Assembly: GCA_038501785.1 (NCBI GenBank)
Contig: JBAMJR010000194.1
Span: forward strand, 257,501 to 321,500
Reading direction: 5' to 3'
DNA length: 64,000 bases
From: Myoxocephalus aenaeus
Lineage: Eukaryota > Chordata > Actinopteri > Perciformes > Cottidae
Numbering within the stretch: the stretch's first letter is position 1; each line of letters starts with the position of its first letter. Position numbers and translations under genes: made by a program. This document shows positions 32,188 through 64,000 of the stretch, piece after piece. The notes beneath the pieces are model-generated. The model was not told where the DNA came from, made no database searches, and worked only from the letters and a program-made list of their open reading frames with translations.

Positions 32188-35100
32188 CTACTGCTGCGCG
32201 TGGCCATGAGGGTCATCCTGCGAGCCGACGAAGAAGCAGACCTGCTGCGGAGACGAGGGGGCGATGTGATGATGGTGGGAGGAAGAGGAGGAGGAGGAGG
32301 AGGAGGTAGATTTGGGGATCTCCCAGTAGCTGCCGTGGAGGTCTAGAGAGGAGAGAGCAGGCAGGTGGTCTCTCTGCATGGATTTGTCACACTCTGTCGG
32401 TGGAGGCGGCGCGCTCAAGCACTTCCTCAGGCCCGGCTCCCTGCAGGGTCAAGAACACAGAATGAGTTGAAATGAAGCAACATGGTGGTCAACAGGAAGG
32501 GGCGGGACTTAGTCCCTCTGTAGGAAACAGCGTGTGACAAGGCAGAGAGATTTCAAGATGTGATTTCAAGATAACGTTACGTTGTTCTGTGTCATCCTGT
32601 TTTGGTTCAGTTTGACCTCAATAAGACTCTGTGAGTTCTCAAGTGAGGGCCAAGTAAAGATGACTAAATAGAAAACTTTGGGTCTGAGTACTTTTAACTT
32701 TAGTTCACCGGATTAGGGGCATTAGGTTAGACTCTTTTGTGTGTGCGTGGAGGAAAAACTCGGCCAAGAAAGCTCATCGATCTGTGGCGGGTGATGGGAG
32801 CGCCATGCGTTATTGCCCATGAAGATGTTAAAACATTTGTGTCGCTCGATGTTCACAACTATGATTCATTCATGCGTTTGCAATAGCTCATGGCTAGCTG
32901 TTAGCTAACGCTAGCTTCACTTTTATTGTGGTATCCAAGCTGCAGGAGTTCTTCTTCTTCTGGTGTTTTGTCAGTTACCAAACAGATTCAGGTTCCCTTT
33001 ACATGTATGTAGCTGAGTGTAAATGAAATAGTCTTAAATCTCAAGTTGAAATGGGGCCCGAGTAACTATCATTATTTGTACTATACATTTATATTTACTT
33101 ATTTTTGTATCATTGCATTATTTGCATATATATTTGGTTCCACGTAGTGTTATGCAATTTTATGGATAACTGTATTACTGAAACCCAAACACTGAAGAAT
33201 CCTCCGTCACCTGATAGCGTTGGCTTTAGCTCCTCTCCAGGCCTGGTGGTACATGTCACCTGCCACCCCAAACAGCCAGCGCATGTCGGCCGGCACCTCT
33301 GGGATCCACTCCACAAACCTGGGGCACAGCACGTATGGTATAATAAACAAACAATAAGCTATGTTTTCAACTCATGTTTTAGAAGATGAGTGGAAAATGA
33401 GCTTCAAGTGCTTAAAGGGACAGTTCACCTTTAAATCAAAAGTACATATTTGTCCTCTTACCAATCAATCTAGATAGTTTTGGTGTGAGTTGCAGAGTGT
33501 TAGAGATGTCTGCTTTCTCAATGGTTTGCTTGTGGTTCTCGAAGCACCAAAGAATACATTTGAAAAACTCAACATCAGTGTCTCATTTTAGAAATCATGA
33601 CCCGGTTACTCAAGATAACCAACATACGACAGGCTGGCGTTTTAATCGGGAATCCCACGGGATTTTCACATTTCACTCTTCATCAGGTGACTGGGACATG
33701 ACAGGAAAATCATAACGATTCTGTGCAAATGTAGATGCACGATGGTTCACGCACAGGATTTATTTTTTGGGAGTTGGATGGGACAATCCACTCCCTTTAC
33801 CAAAGAAACTTTGTCGTGAGCCGTTTCCATCTATGAACTATTTTCTTTCTACTGAAATACACCCGTCAGCCATATTACAGCGCAGAAGGAAGCGCAGCGA
33901 CTCGAGGCTCGTGGTGGCAAACGTTTGGCGCTTCGAGCACCACCAGGCCGAGTGCCATCTTGTTCCAGACCGAAGGCAGACATCTCTGAAACCCTGCAAC
34001 TCACCCTGAAACCATTTACTTCGGTAAGCAGCACTTAACTGTCCCCTAAATGTGAGCTAGTGGTTAGATCTGCGCTCACCTCTGGGCCACTGAGTAGGCC
34101 GACTGGACGGGAAGCGTGCATGGCATGAGCATGTAGGAGGCCACTCTCACGGGCAGCATCTTGGACACCTTGGCGTACAGGCCTGACTTGTCTTGGCAGG
34201 CCTCGCAGAACACTGGCAGACACACAGGAGCACGTTAACACGTTGACACGTTACAGAGGCGGCGCCGAGTGCATCGTCGCTGCTGAGCTCCAACAGAGTC
34301 CGGCGGGACAGCGCACCTTTCCTGATGGGCGTGGGCAGGACCATCTGCTCGTCCAGCCACCAGTGCTGTTTCCGCAGTAGGCGGAGCCTCCGCAGCACCC
34401 ACTCCTGGGTGGTTTCTGTGTGCTTGCAGCAGCAAGGGGGCTCTGGCAGGGCGGGGCCCGAGGACGGGGGATCCAGCATCAGCAGGTCTGGCAAACACCA
34501 AACGTGACATCAGTTCACACAGTCCGAAGGTTAAGCTGGAGGCTGATCGGGACGAATCGCAGGGAGGTCAGCTTATTATCACTATGGGAACACGGCAGGA
34601 GGATACTCACTGTTTTCTTCCAGGAAGCGCAGGGCATCCTTATAACCGCTCTGACACATCTCAGCTAGTACCTGTGAAGAGCAGAACAGTACATCTCAGA
34701 CACGGCTCTTTTCCACGGTGCTGTAGATATGGTGACCTGTAGATGCTGTACAGGAAACCCAAAGCGTGTCTGTTTCACAATAAAGCTGCTTTTTATGTTT
34801 TTTACTGCTTTTTTTAATCTTTCTGAGAAAGATAGATTGACATTTTAAAAGCATATAAAGATATTACAATTATTTATAAATGTAAATATATCATTTTTAA
34901 GGAATGGAGATTTGAAAGAAATACTTTTGATATCTTTGGATAATACTTTGGATGAGAAGATCACCACCGTGTTAATGTCTAAGAGTGGTATTAAATGTTG
35001 CCAAAGAATTGGCAACTATACTCTGGCATCTTCAATGAAAGAGAGCTGTGGCATCAGCAGAGCTGCTCACAGCCAATCCGCTGGCTGCATTGATAGGACC

Positions 35101-36663
35101 AGAGGACCAAGGGGTCAAAACACACAGAGAGAGGTCTCTGTTCTATTTGACATTCTGTTTACTTTTGCACAATCAAAACGCCGCCCGCCAAGTGTGTGTG
35201 TGTGTTGCAGTGACACAGAGTTACTGCCTCAAACGTCTGTGTGTAGACTTATTTTCCATGTGGCGTGGTACAAAGAAGAAATTCCTCCCTCTAGGAATGT
35301 GGTAAGAACACAGTTCCCCCATTGCACAGATTTGTGCGCCCAATTATGCAATCGTGGAATCCAGACGGGGCGCGAGGGGAGAGGTGAGGAGCCGGGGGGG
35401 AAACACATGTCATGGAGAGGAGGCCCACAAATATATGAACTATTTCCAACAGATTCATCTCACGCTGGTGTGGTTGCAGTCCTCCGTTCCAGCTCTCATG
35501 TGTGTCTTAAACTGACTTCATCCACTTGGGACAGAAACCTGCGGGCACAGCGCTTCACCAGTGTCCCGGCTATGTGGTCTCGGCTTTCACGTTTGTTTGT
35601 ACAATTTAGTTTTCTGTTGTGACGTCCATAAAGTTCAGTGATTACGTTTATTGCAAGATTCATAACTCCAATATGAATTTAAAAGACCGCAAGTGTGGAA
35701 ACTAGCAGTACCTGTGGAGTAATGGAGAAACGAGTCATAATAATGAGAAAACTGATGAATAAAACGATAGCTATCGAAGGTTTGCGAATATTAGCCAAGG
35801 TCATGCTCCTATACCGTAAAAGTCGAGTTACAAGCCGTTACTACCTTCGGTCAGTGTCCCCGTTAGCTCCCCGCTGTAGCCAGCTAGCGCTCCGCTAGCT
35901 CCTCGACAACCACCGAAGGTAGCGGGACCAGCCCTGGCTCGACTGGCTGGCTAGCTACAGTGGGGAGCTAGCAGCAGCTTGCTAGCTTGCTACAGCCGGG
36001 ACAACCACCGGAGGTAGGAGCGGCTTGTAACCCGACTTTTACGGTACAATACATTTCTATTTGTAAGAGGAAGAATTGTACGAACGGATTCATGACATCG
36101 CCGTTGCTGCAACAACATGGAGGTAACTACAGAAGACATGCAGCATACCTCTCACAGCCCCTTGTGTCTCTTTTTCAGAACTAGTGGAAGCCCACAAATA
36201 CAACTTGTGAGCCTCTGCTGCTGCGGCTGGAGTCTGATAAGAGACCGATGAATATCGGCAGCCAGAGGCCTCATTGGTGGGTGGCAGGCCAGAGTGTGAA
36301 CAGCCTGACATTTAATGTCCAATTATAAAGTGTGACTAGAAAGAAAGAATCAAAGTGGAAGAAAGTCATGGATATTGTGGTTTTCAAAGGTTTATGAAAT
36401 GTAATCTCATAGTTGTGTAATCCTTCAGAAACAGATGTTGTGTAAACTTTAAGATTAAATGCATTTAGAACACCGCAGACGGCACCTGGCATGGAGAATG
36501 GCGTTGATGTTTTTTTTTATGGTTGGTTTGTGCTACTTCACAGGGCTGTACACACACACACACTCATCGTAGAGACGCCGCACATGTTTGTGCATTTGGT
36601 CGCCTCTTTGGACAGAAACTAGTTTGAGGTTTTATGACGACTGACCGTAAGACCCCCCTTCTC

Positions 36664-36725
<62 letters not shown>

Positions 36726-39700
36726 CATGCAGTCGAAGATGTTCTGGGACGGAGCCCCGGGTGCAATTGAACCCTCGATACGATATATATAAGAAAACAA
36801 CATGAAATCACACCAGGAGTGGAGCCAGAATCTGCAGATGTATTTCCCAGTATTGACACATGATCAGCTGCACCTTCAACGCCTCTGCTTCCCAGTGAAA
36901 TGGCCATGAATTCATCCCCAAAACGCGCCCATACCTTGGGTTCCGGTGGGAACAGCGCCCTGCTGAGGCGGTACATGTTGCCCAGGTTCATCTGGATGCT
37001 GGTGTTGGTGAAGCGCAGCTCGTGGAAGCTGGTGGAGTTGTCGCGGGGACAGATGTCGCACTCGCCCGAGAAGGGCGAGATGGTGATGGTGTTCTTCAGC
37101 TCCGACTGCGGCAGGTTGTTGCTGATCCCGCCGTCCACGTAGCGCTACGGACACAGAGGAGAGAAAGAATGGATTTACCTACTTTCCTCCAGTCGAATAG
37201 TCGATACTAACAGGTGTCACTGAAAAACAATGAGGGTAATGTCCTTCTTCTTGTTTCAAAACAAGAAAGTCACATCTCCCTCCCCCTACCATATGTGTGT
37301 GTTAGTGACATAATTTTGTGACTCATTCATTAAGTTAATGAAATTCTCCGGTTCCATGATAGACTCAACCCCTGGAACGGTAGGAAAATGAAAGAATGTT
37401 GTTGCTTTTTTTTTATCATTTAAAGCGCTTAAAATGTCGTGGAGAAGGGATTGACCTTATTCCGGAAGAGCCGGTTGTAAAATCTCATCAGCTCGGTAGG
37501 GACGCTGCCAGCTGTCTGTGTGAGGAGCTGCCAGCCGGACAGGATGTAGGTCAGGAGGGCCGGGACATGTGCATCAGACTATAGAAATGCTTTCTCCTCC
37601 ATTAGTGAACTTCTAACTGTCATATTGGTTTGACTACATTAATATTGAGCCTATCTTACTCTCTCTGGCTATAATATTTAAAGCCTGACTAAATAACCCG
37701 GACGACATTAGCTTCAGACGTATTTATCCTTTTGGTACATCTGTCTCACGTTGAGTAAAAAGACACACACAAGGTTAGCATTTAGCTCAAAGCACTGCTA
37801 GCAAGGCCTCTAGGAAGTTAGGAATAATTATATAGGAATAGCTTCTTGTTTACCGATCTAGATAATACAGAGGCATTAGTGTTAAACCAGGAATATTTCA
37901 TAACTGTTTAATAATTTCTGTCATATTCATGTAATGTGCTGTAATGTGATTATTCATTCATGGTCACATGACATCTATTGCTTCTGTCCATCCTGATAGA
38001 GAATCCTCCTCTGTTGCTCTCCTGAAGGGTTCTTCCTTTTTTCCCCCGTAAAAGTTTTTTCTTCTGTTTTTTTGGGGAGTTCTTCCTGATCCGATGTGAG
38101 GTCCTGGGACAGGATGTTGTGTACAGATTGTAAAACCCGAGGCAAATCTGTAATTTGTGATTTTGGGCTATACAAAATAAACTGAATTGAATTGAATAAC
38201 CAGTTAAAAACTCCTCTCTGTAACTTTGTCTGTTCTCCAACATACTAGTCATGCCTCCAGTTAATGCGCATTCATGCATGGAGTTGGTGAGTCACACTGA
38301 ACTCTGAGCAGCAGAAAGTACACCATGTACAGAACGCCTGCCGAATGTTCACGGTTTGACTGACACATCAACTCACATTCCAACCGACACTCCAAACACG
38401 TTACATACTTCTACTGGCACCAGTTAACTACGTGTATTCATTGTTTCACTTTGAAGACAGAATGGTATGATTCATCTGATTGACTATCTTTATATGACCT
38501 CATTGCGACGCACTTGACCTTCGTATTTTGTGACCACTAAATAACGTCACCTGGATCCCGTCTGACAGCCTTGGTCATGGTTGTGCGTATACATGACATG
38601 GCAGTAGGTCTGTTCACAAGAGGCACACGCACATAGAAGCTCTCCGTCTGTCGAGTGCATCACTGTCAAAGTCCAACAGCAGCTGATAAGTCAAAGCAGC
38701 TGGAGAGCAGCACTGGTATCAGAAACTAGCGCTTGCAGCCAAAACAATTATCACAATAGTCTTTCAAAACATGCATATGACTCATCCTGATTATTTGGAG
38801 TGATAAACAAAATCATCTCACGGCAGCTTCGCACTTTGACCCTTTATTCTGAATCACAGCTGCACCCATAGGCAATCCAAATGATTTTCAAATCGACGAT
38901 CTACTTGATCTGCAACATTTTCACATTCAGATTTATGAGGATTCCTAAAATATCTGGCTCATGCCTTTTTCAACTTCCTTCTCCTTTTTCGTTGTTGTTT
39001 TCAGTCACATGGATACCAGTGACTGCTTTTGGTTCCATGTAATGAAGCAAACTTGACATTGAGGACAAGAATAAAATAAAGTGAAATATGATTTTGGACA
39101 AATAATTGTGTGAGCCAAAGCTAAACCTTGATGAGTAGCAAATGACACCTACCACTCCTCTGAAGGATGGAGGGATCAGCCCGCAGTAGACCGGAATGAA
39201 GCAGCTGCAGATCAGCGCCTGTGGACAGAGAGCAAGGGTTAAACCAGAGGAAATCCATACCTCCCCTCTCCCTCTCCACAATATCACGGCTCTCCTCACC
39301 TGGATGAGTTCCTCTTTGGAGTTAAACTCCGACACCAGCACGTTCTCCCCGTCCGACACTCTGGTGAGCGAAACGCACAGCCGCCCCGAGGCCTGGACGT
39401 GCGCGTCGGAGGGCAGGTCCCGCTCCAGGCCGGTCCTGATCACCTTGACCAGGTTGAAGGTGGGGTGAAGGGGCCCCAGGTTCCTCTTCCTGGCCTCCTT
39501 TGCCACCTCAAGCACATCTTCACAACATTTGGCTGGAAAAAAAGAGAAGAAGAAACAAAAGGCTCAGGAGATGGGTCATCTGAAGCGACACCCCGGCTCT
39601 AACTAACACGCGCCTGGTCCGATGTCCGCTGAAGCTACCTGGGGTCAGCGGCCAACAGTGACCCGGGGTGAGCCCTCTTCCGAGGACTGCCGGAGTCAGT

Positions 39701-40198
39701 GTGACTTCCTGCCGGTCGATACAAATGTCTGCTGTTATCAGCCCTTGTGATTGCTTATTCATGGAGAGAAAGTGAAAGGGCCCCTCTGACTCACACAGCA
39801 GGAACAAGGCTCTCCCAGGGTCCACACAGAGGATATAGCATATATATGTATTTCTATAGATTACATGTTAATAACATTTAGAGGAAGTATATCTTGACTA
39901 CTAGTCAGCTTTGAAAGATGTTAAAACGATTTGCATTGAAATGAGAGTAGGTCAATACATATAAAGCTCCAACAATATCAGATTTCAAATATACTTTTTT
40001 AATTTCTGCAGCAATCACTAAACGCTCTAATAATAGTAATAACAATATTATGAACACTACTTATTACAATATAATAATAACAACAACAATAATAACAGTA
40101 ATAGCAATAATAACAATATAATACTACTAGTAATAATACTAATAATAATATCAATACAAATGTAATACTACAACTACTACTGCTGATAATAATAATAA

Positions 40199-40260
<62 letters not shown>

Positions 40261-40495
40261 AAATAATAATACTCTTAATATGTCCGAATCCACAGCGGGT
40301 TGTCTTACTTATGCACGCCTGGCTGGCGAGCACCGAGGCGGTCAGCGCCCCGGCGGAAGCCCCGTACAGCCGGGTGGCTCCTTTCAGGAGGTAGGGCGCT
40401 TTCTCCAGCAGGCAGCTGGCTACTCCGATGTGGTAAATTCCCAGAAAGCCGCACCCGGCGAAAGACAGGTTCCAGCTGCCGTTTATGTCAACCAT
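32188..40495 (-). CDS. pnpla3: Patatin-like phospholipase, PNPLA2/PNPLA3 type (complete, 9 coding exons, 473 aa)
   Basis: Coding exons: 40495-40309, 39532-39300, 39218-39153, 37144-36935, 34671-34611, 34487-34317, 34212-34080, 33318-33211, 32440-32188 (stop TAG). All junctions are GT/AG and in frame. The patatin domain is complete: oxyanion loop GCGFLG (14-19), nucleophile elbow YGASAGA with Ser47, LTRVSDGENVLV, and the catalytic Asp in YVDGG (Asp166). Both positions match human PNPLA2/3 numbering. The residue aligned with human PNPLA3 position 148 is Ile, the common human form. Such enzymes hydrolyse triacylglycerol or acyl chains at lipid droplets; substrate preference cannot be told from sequence. 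The C-terminal part keeps LPVRVASYMLMPCTLPVQSA and FVEWIPEVPADMRWL. The last exon has a 9-Ser run followed by four His, encoded by a TCC repeat. The parts I compared look as much like PNPLA2 as PNPLA3; the pnpla3 name rests on sult4a1 being next door, as in mammals. A pnpla5-like origin is an alternative. Confidence 0.88.
32282..32305 (-). repeat. Coding (TCC)n repeat in the last pnpla3 exon
   Basis: On the minus strand a TCC run with one TCT encodes nine Ser, directly followed by four His. It lies in the poorly conserved C-terminal tail, about 30 codons before the stop. Confidence 0.85.
33412..34049. mobile_element. TTAA-flanked MITE, copy 2
   Basis: The left end, ttaaagggacagttcacctt, and the right end, ttaactgtcccctaaa, are inverted; the right TTAA is decayed. 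It shares a 120-bp inner block with 20641-21002. It lies in pnpla3 intron 7, with its right end about 30 bp below the exon 7 donor (34079). Confidence 0.7.
35814..36044. mobile_element. Fold-back MITE with TA duplication, copy 1
   Basis: The ends are ccgtaaaagtcgagttacaa and ttgtaacccgacttttacgg, with TA on both sides (35812-35813 and 36045-36046). The inside is itself nearly palindromic, with agctccccgctgtagccagc matched by the reversed gctagctacagtggggagct. It lies in pnpla3 intron 4 and has a partner at 59747-60041. Confidence 0.8.
36045..36934. other. pnpla3 intron 4, remainder
   Basis: Apart from the (CA)n tract at 36665-36722 I see no gene or repeat here. The open frame at 34912-35622 on the other side of the MITE is discussed among the findings. 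Confidence 0.5.
36665..36722. repeat. (CA)n microsatellite
   Basis: About 29 uninterrupted CA units in pnpla3 intron 4, some 210 bp from exon 4. Confidence 0.9.
37955..38200 (+). mobile_element. CR1-like LINE 3' end
   Basis: It includes ggggagttcttcctgatccg, atgtgaggtcctgggacagg and acaaaataaactgaattgaa. This is the same 3' end, in the opposite orientation, as 43045-43329. It lies in pnpla3 intron 3. Confidence 0.75.
38201..39152. other. pnpla3 intron 3, remainder
   Basis: No exon, RNA gene or repeat recognised. Confidence 0.5.
40020..40275. repeat. (TAA)n-rich tract
   Basis: Irregular TAA/CAA units are followed by a pure (TAA)n run of about 25 units at 40186-40260. It sits within 35-50 bp of the pnpla3 exon 1 donor (40308-40307). 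Confidence 0.85.
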
Positions 40496-42202
40496 GGCAG
40501 GGCATGCCCCGTCTGGGGAGACCGGAGAGCGGATAGATCACCGACTGCGCAGCGGCTGGAGACACTTCCGCTCGGCGCAGAGAAGCGGACTGGATAACTG
40601 CACCGGTCAACAACTGGCTCTTTTACAGGGGAAGTCCAGGGAGGACGCTCTTCTCATGGTGCCTTCAGGGACTGTCAGAACTATCTGAACGCCGACATGA
40701 CGTAACATAACTGCTGACACGCACCTACAGACAGATTAAATAGAGGGATTAACGCATTGTGTTTTTTTTCTTCTGTTATCCAATATTGATGTTATCAGGT
40801 TACAAAGGTGTGGTTTCGTGTCGCGAGCTGGTTTAATGCACACTACACTAATTCAGCATGAACGTCTCTGAATGTGCGCATATGGTTTATTATTATTGTG
40901 TTAACACTAAGATTTACGAGGTTACATTAAAGGCAACATGTTTTTCTGAGCGCATGATTGGATTGATGCACGTCCATCAATTCCCTTTTATACACAAGAG
41001 CCAATCGACGGCAAGTGGGATGGGCAGGACGCAGTGACGTCACCTCCCCTAAAAACGAACAACCAGAAAAGAAAGGAAATCACACACCAACAACCCCTTC
41101 CCCTACTTCTGTTTTCTTTATCTCAGACAATAACAGAGTTCACTTCAAATTCGAAGAAGTCAAGTGTCTTCATGGTCCCTGAACATCACAATAATATTTA
41201 ACTTGTCTCATGATTTAGTGCATGATGATGTAACCTAACAACGACAACAACTGACTGTCAAATCAAATAAAGAAAGTTCAAGTGAATAATATCTCAACGG
41301 TATTTATTGTCCGTTTTCAAATCTAGCTGGATGAATTATAAATACAAACTCTGATCATAAATGAATGTTCTTCCCTCATTTCGAAGTGAATTAAGGGCTG
41401 GAATTAAAAATAAAACACCAAGCTTTTGAATAATGTGCATTATTATATAAAGTACTTTATTATAGACAAATGATGAACTGAATTGTCCTTGCCCTGCACC
41501 TTTAAATGCAGTTCATTCAGGTGGGAAGTGATGTCACCCAAAATATATCCATATTCTACTCATCTTCTGTGTTTAGACTAGAGCAGAGCCTTCCACAAGA
41601 AAGAGCAAGTTATACATTTGGGTTTGGTGAATTTGCCAAGTTTGTATACTTGACCTCGCTGCTTAGAAGCCGGTTTACTTTTTGATTATAAGTATTCTAT
41701 GTATGTATTGTTGATTTTCTATCACAAAAACTACACATAATGAACACTGTAAAACACTCACGTCACTGTGTAAATGCCTTTAAGACCCAATGCTAAGGGC
41801 CATAGAATATTATAGACCTACATGATTTATATAACCTATATGTGTGTTCATTGCGTAATATTAGGATTACAGCTGTCATGTGGTCATATTTTGTTCTTCT
41901 TCCTGCAGCGCGTAAATCTGTACAACGCGTTGTACAGATTTGTACAGCATCCTGCCTCTGCAGTCGCGCGCGCGCATCCTCGCGACGAGAGTGGTCCTGA
42001 TGCTGCGACTCGTGCTCGCGCGCATTACATCACTTCTCTCCAGAGCGATTGGCCGCGCGTCCACTCGTCCGCCCGCCGCGCAGCATCCGCAGCAGCGGCG
42101 TTTCAAAACATCCGCCTCGTCGCCGCCATCGACTGACCGCCTCGCGCTCGTCTGCTGGTGTGCGCGTCTTCTCGCCCCTGCACTGGCGGCCCGTGTCCGA
42201 GG
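40496..42202. other. Head-to-head region between pnpla3 and sult4a1
   Basis: 1.7 kb of non-coding DNA. The pnpla3 side (40500-40640) is moderately G+C-rich and should hold its promoter and 5'UTR. The middle (40740-41890) is AT-rich with no motif that I can call. The right 300 bp are CpG-rich. No transcript other than the two divergent genes is evident. Confidence 0.55.
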
Positions 42203-63081
<20,879 letters not shown>

Positions 63082-64000
63082 GGAGCCCCTCACTGATCCA
63101 CTCCAGTAGAAACAAAACCACAAGCTCCTACACGTCTCCATCCGGTCGATATCAGTCTGAAGTTTAATGGTTACATTCTGATAGCGGGATTACACAGCGA
63201 GACTTTTTCCCCAGAATGCAACCTGTCTCAAGTCAACGCGTCACAAAAGTGATCAGATTCATTCGGGATTTGTCTCAATCAGTAGTTCAACCAAACCTCC
63301 CTCAGCCCCGACCTCCCTCTGCTGCGTGTGTATATGTGTATATACTAACCAGGGTTCGACCGATATCGGTTTTTAAAGGCCAATACCAATACTAAGCTGA
63401 AATATTGGTCAACGTTTATATATTCCATATCTCCTACAATATTCTGTTCGTAACAGGGATTCAAGCTACGTGCAGATATTTGACTGTAAAACACTTGAAG
63501 TCACAAGTGATGGCCAAGTGAGGCCAAGGTGTACCCCAGAGTACCATCTGGGGGCCCGCGGAGGTTAGTGCGGGAAGGTTGGAAAAGGTTTTTGGTTAAT
63601 TTAGAAAGCTAATTATTTTTATATTAAATATGTTCAAGAATTGACATGAATAAAAACCCATAGTGATTTAAAACTACTACGAGAAAATTTCTTTTAGTGT
63701 TGATTTTGGCGGTCCCTGTGGACAAAAGCTGAAGTATAAACCGACCTTAATTCTGTTCAGTCAACTCTCTGGAGAACAACAGAGTCTCTAGAGAACAAAG
63801 ACACATCACTCTTGACATTATTATTTGCAGTGTTGATCAGCCTCAAATATCTGTACGCAGCCTCAGTGACTCTCTCTGACGTTTCTGGTTGTCAGGTGGC
63901 TAAACCCTCTGAAACATTTACACCAAAGTGTGACACTACCCTCTGCATAGAGGCCCAAGCTAATGAAAACATTTCACTAGAGGTTGGTAGCTCTATGTGT
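63082..64000 (+). other. sult4a1 3'UTR and downstream
   Basis: Follows the stop codon. A candidate poly(A) signal aataaa is at 63649. A hAT-like left terminus (cagggttcgaccgatatcgg) lies at 63352, so the transcript may end before or run through this element. No further gene is visible. Confidence 0.45.

Noticed and set aside
36632..37138. 168-codon minus-strand frame read as one exon
   Set aside because: Only 37144-36935 is a pnpla3 exon; a GT donor follows and the rest is intron ending in a CA repeat.
38970..39515. 181-codon minus-strand frame as one exon
   Set aside because: It spans two pnpla3 exons (39532-39300 and 39218-39153) with an in-frame intron between them and read-through after the second donor.
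40186..40260. Coding poly-Tyr or poly-Ile stretch
   Set aside because: Plain (TAA)n microsatellite in pnpla3 intron 1.

Overview
The window looks like nuclear DNA of a teleost fish. It holds multi-exon protein genes with GT/AG introns, long CA/GT and AT microsatellites, and many fish-type LINE and DNA-transposon fragments. There is no bacterial-style gene packing, operon or CRISPR. Gene calls rest on my own spliced translation and on remembered vertebrate families; no database search was run.

Four protein genes are supported, and every listed splice junction keeps the reading frame. (1) ttll12 (minus strand, 18162 to 598) is represented by its first nine coding exons; the C-terminal third lies beyond the left edge. 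(2) snx4 (minus, 28267 to 21174) is complete, with 14 coding exons and 435 aa. (3) A PNPLA2/PNPLA3-type patatin-like lipase, most likely pnpla3 (minus, 40495 to 32188), is complete, with 9 coding exons and 473 aa. (4) sult4a1 (plus, 42203 to 63081) is complete, with 7 coding exons and 284 aa. pnpla3 and sult4a1 are head to head across 1.7 kb, with a CpG-rich sult4a1 side. The other three genes run the same way on the minus strand. PNPLA3, SULT4A1 and TTLL12 lie together on human 22q13, whereas human SNX4 is on chromosome 3q21, so snx4 between ttll12 and pnpla3 is a notable linkage. The four genes have unrelated jobs (tubulin-ligase-like protein, endosomal sorting, lipid-droplet lipase, brain sulfotransferase-like protein); nothing suggests a joint pathway.

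The rest is intron and intergenic DNA rich in repeats: four copies of an L2-like LINE (one with a 411-codon open reverse-transcriptase frame, inserted inside an older LINE), several pieces of a second CR1-like LINE, a 1.44-kb hAT-type element with a perfect 8-bp target duplication and a nested MITE, two copies of a fold-back MITE with TA duplications, two copies of a TTAA-flanked MITE, a 30-copy 32/34-bp tandem array in ttll12 intron 2, a heptameric telomere-like tract, and several perfect hairpins.

I did not find a clearly new biological system. The items most worth a second look are the hairpin-capable tandem array, the fold-back MITE family, the LINE-in-LINE nest, the snx4 linkage, and triplet repeats that encode Glu and Ser tracts in ttll12 and pnpla3.
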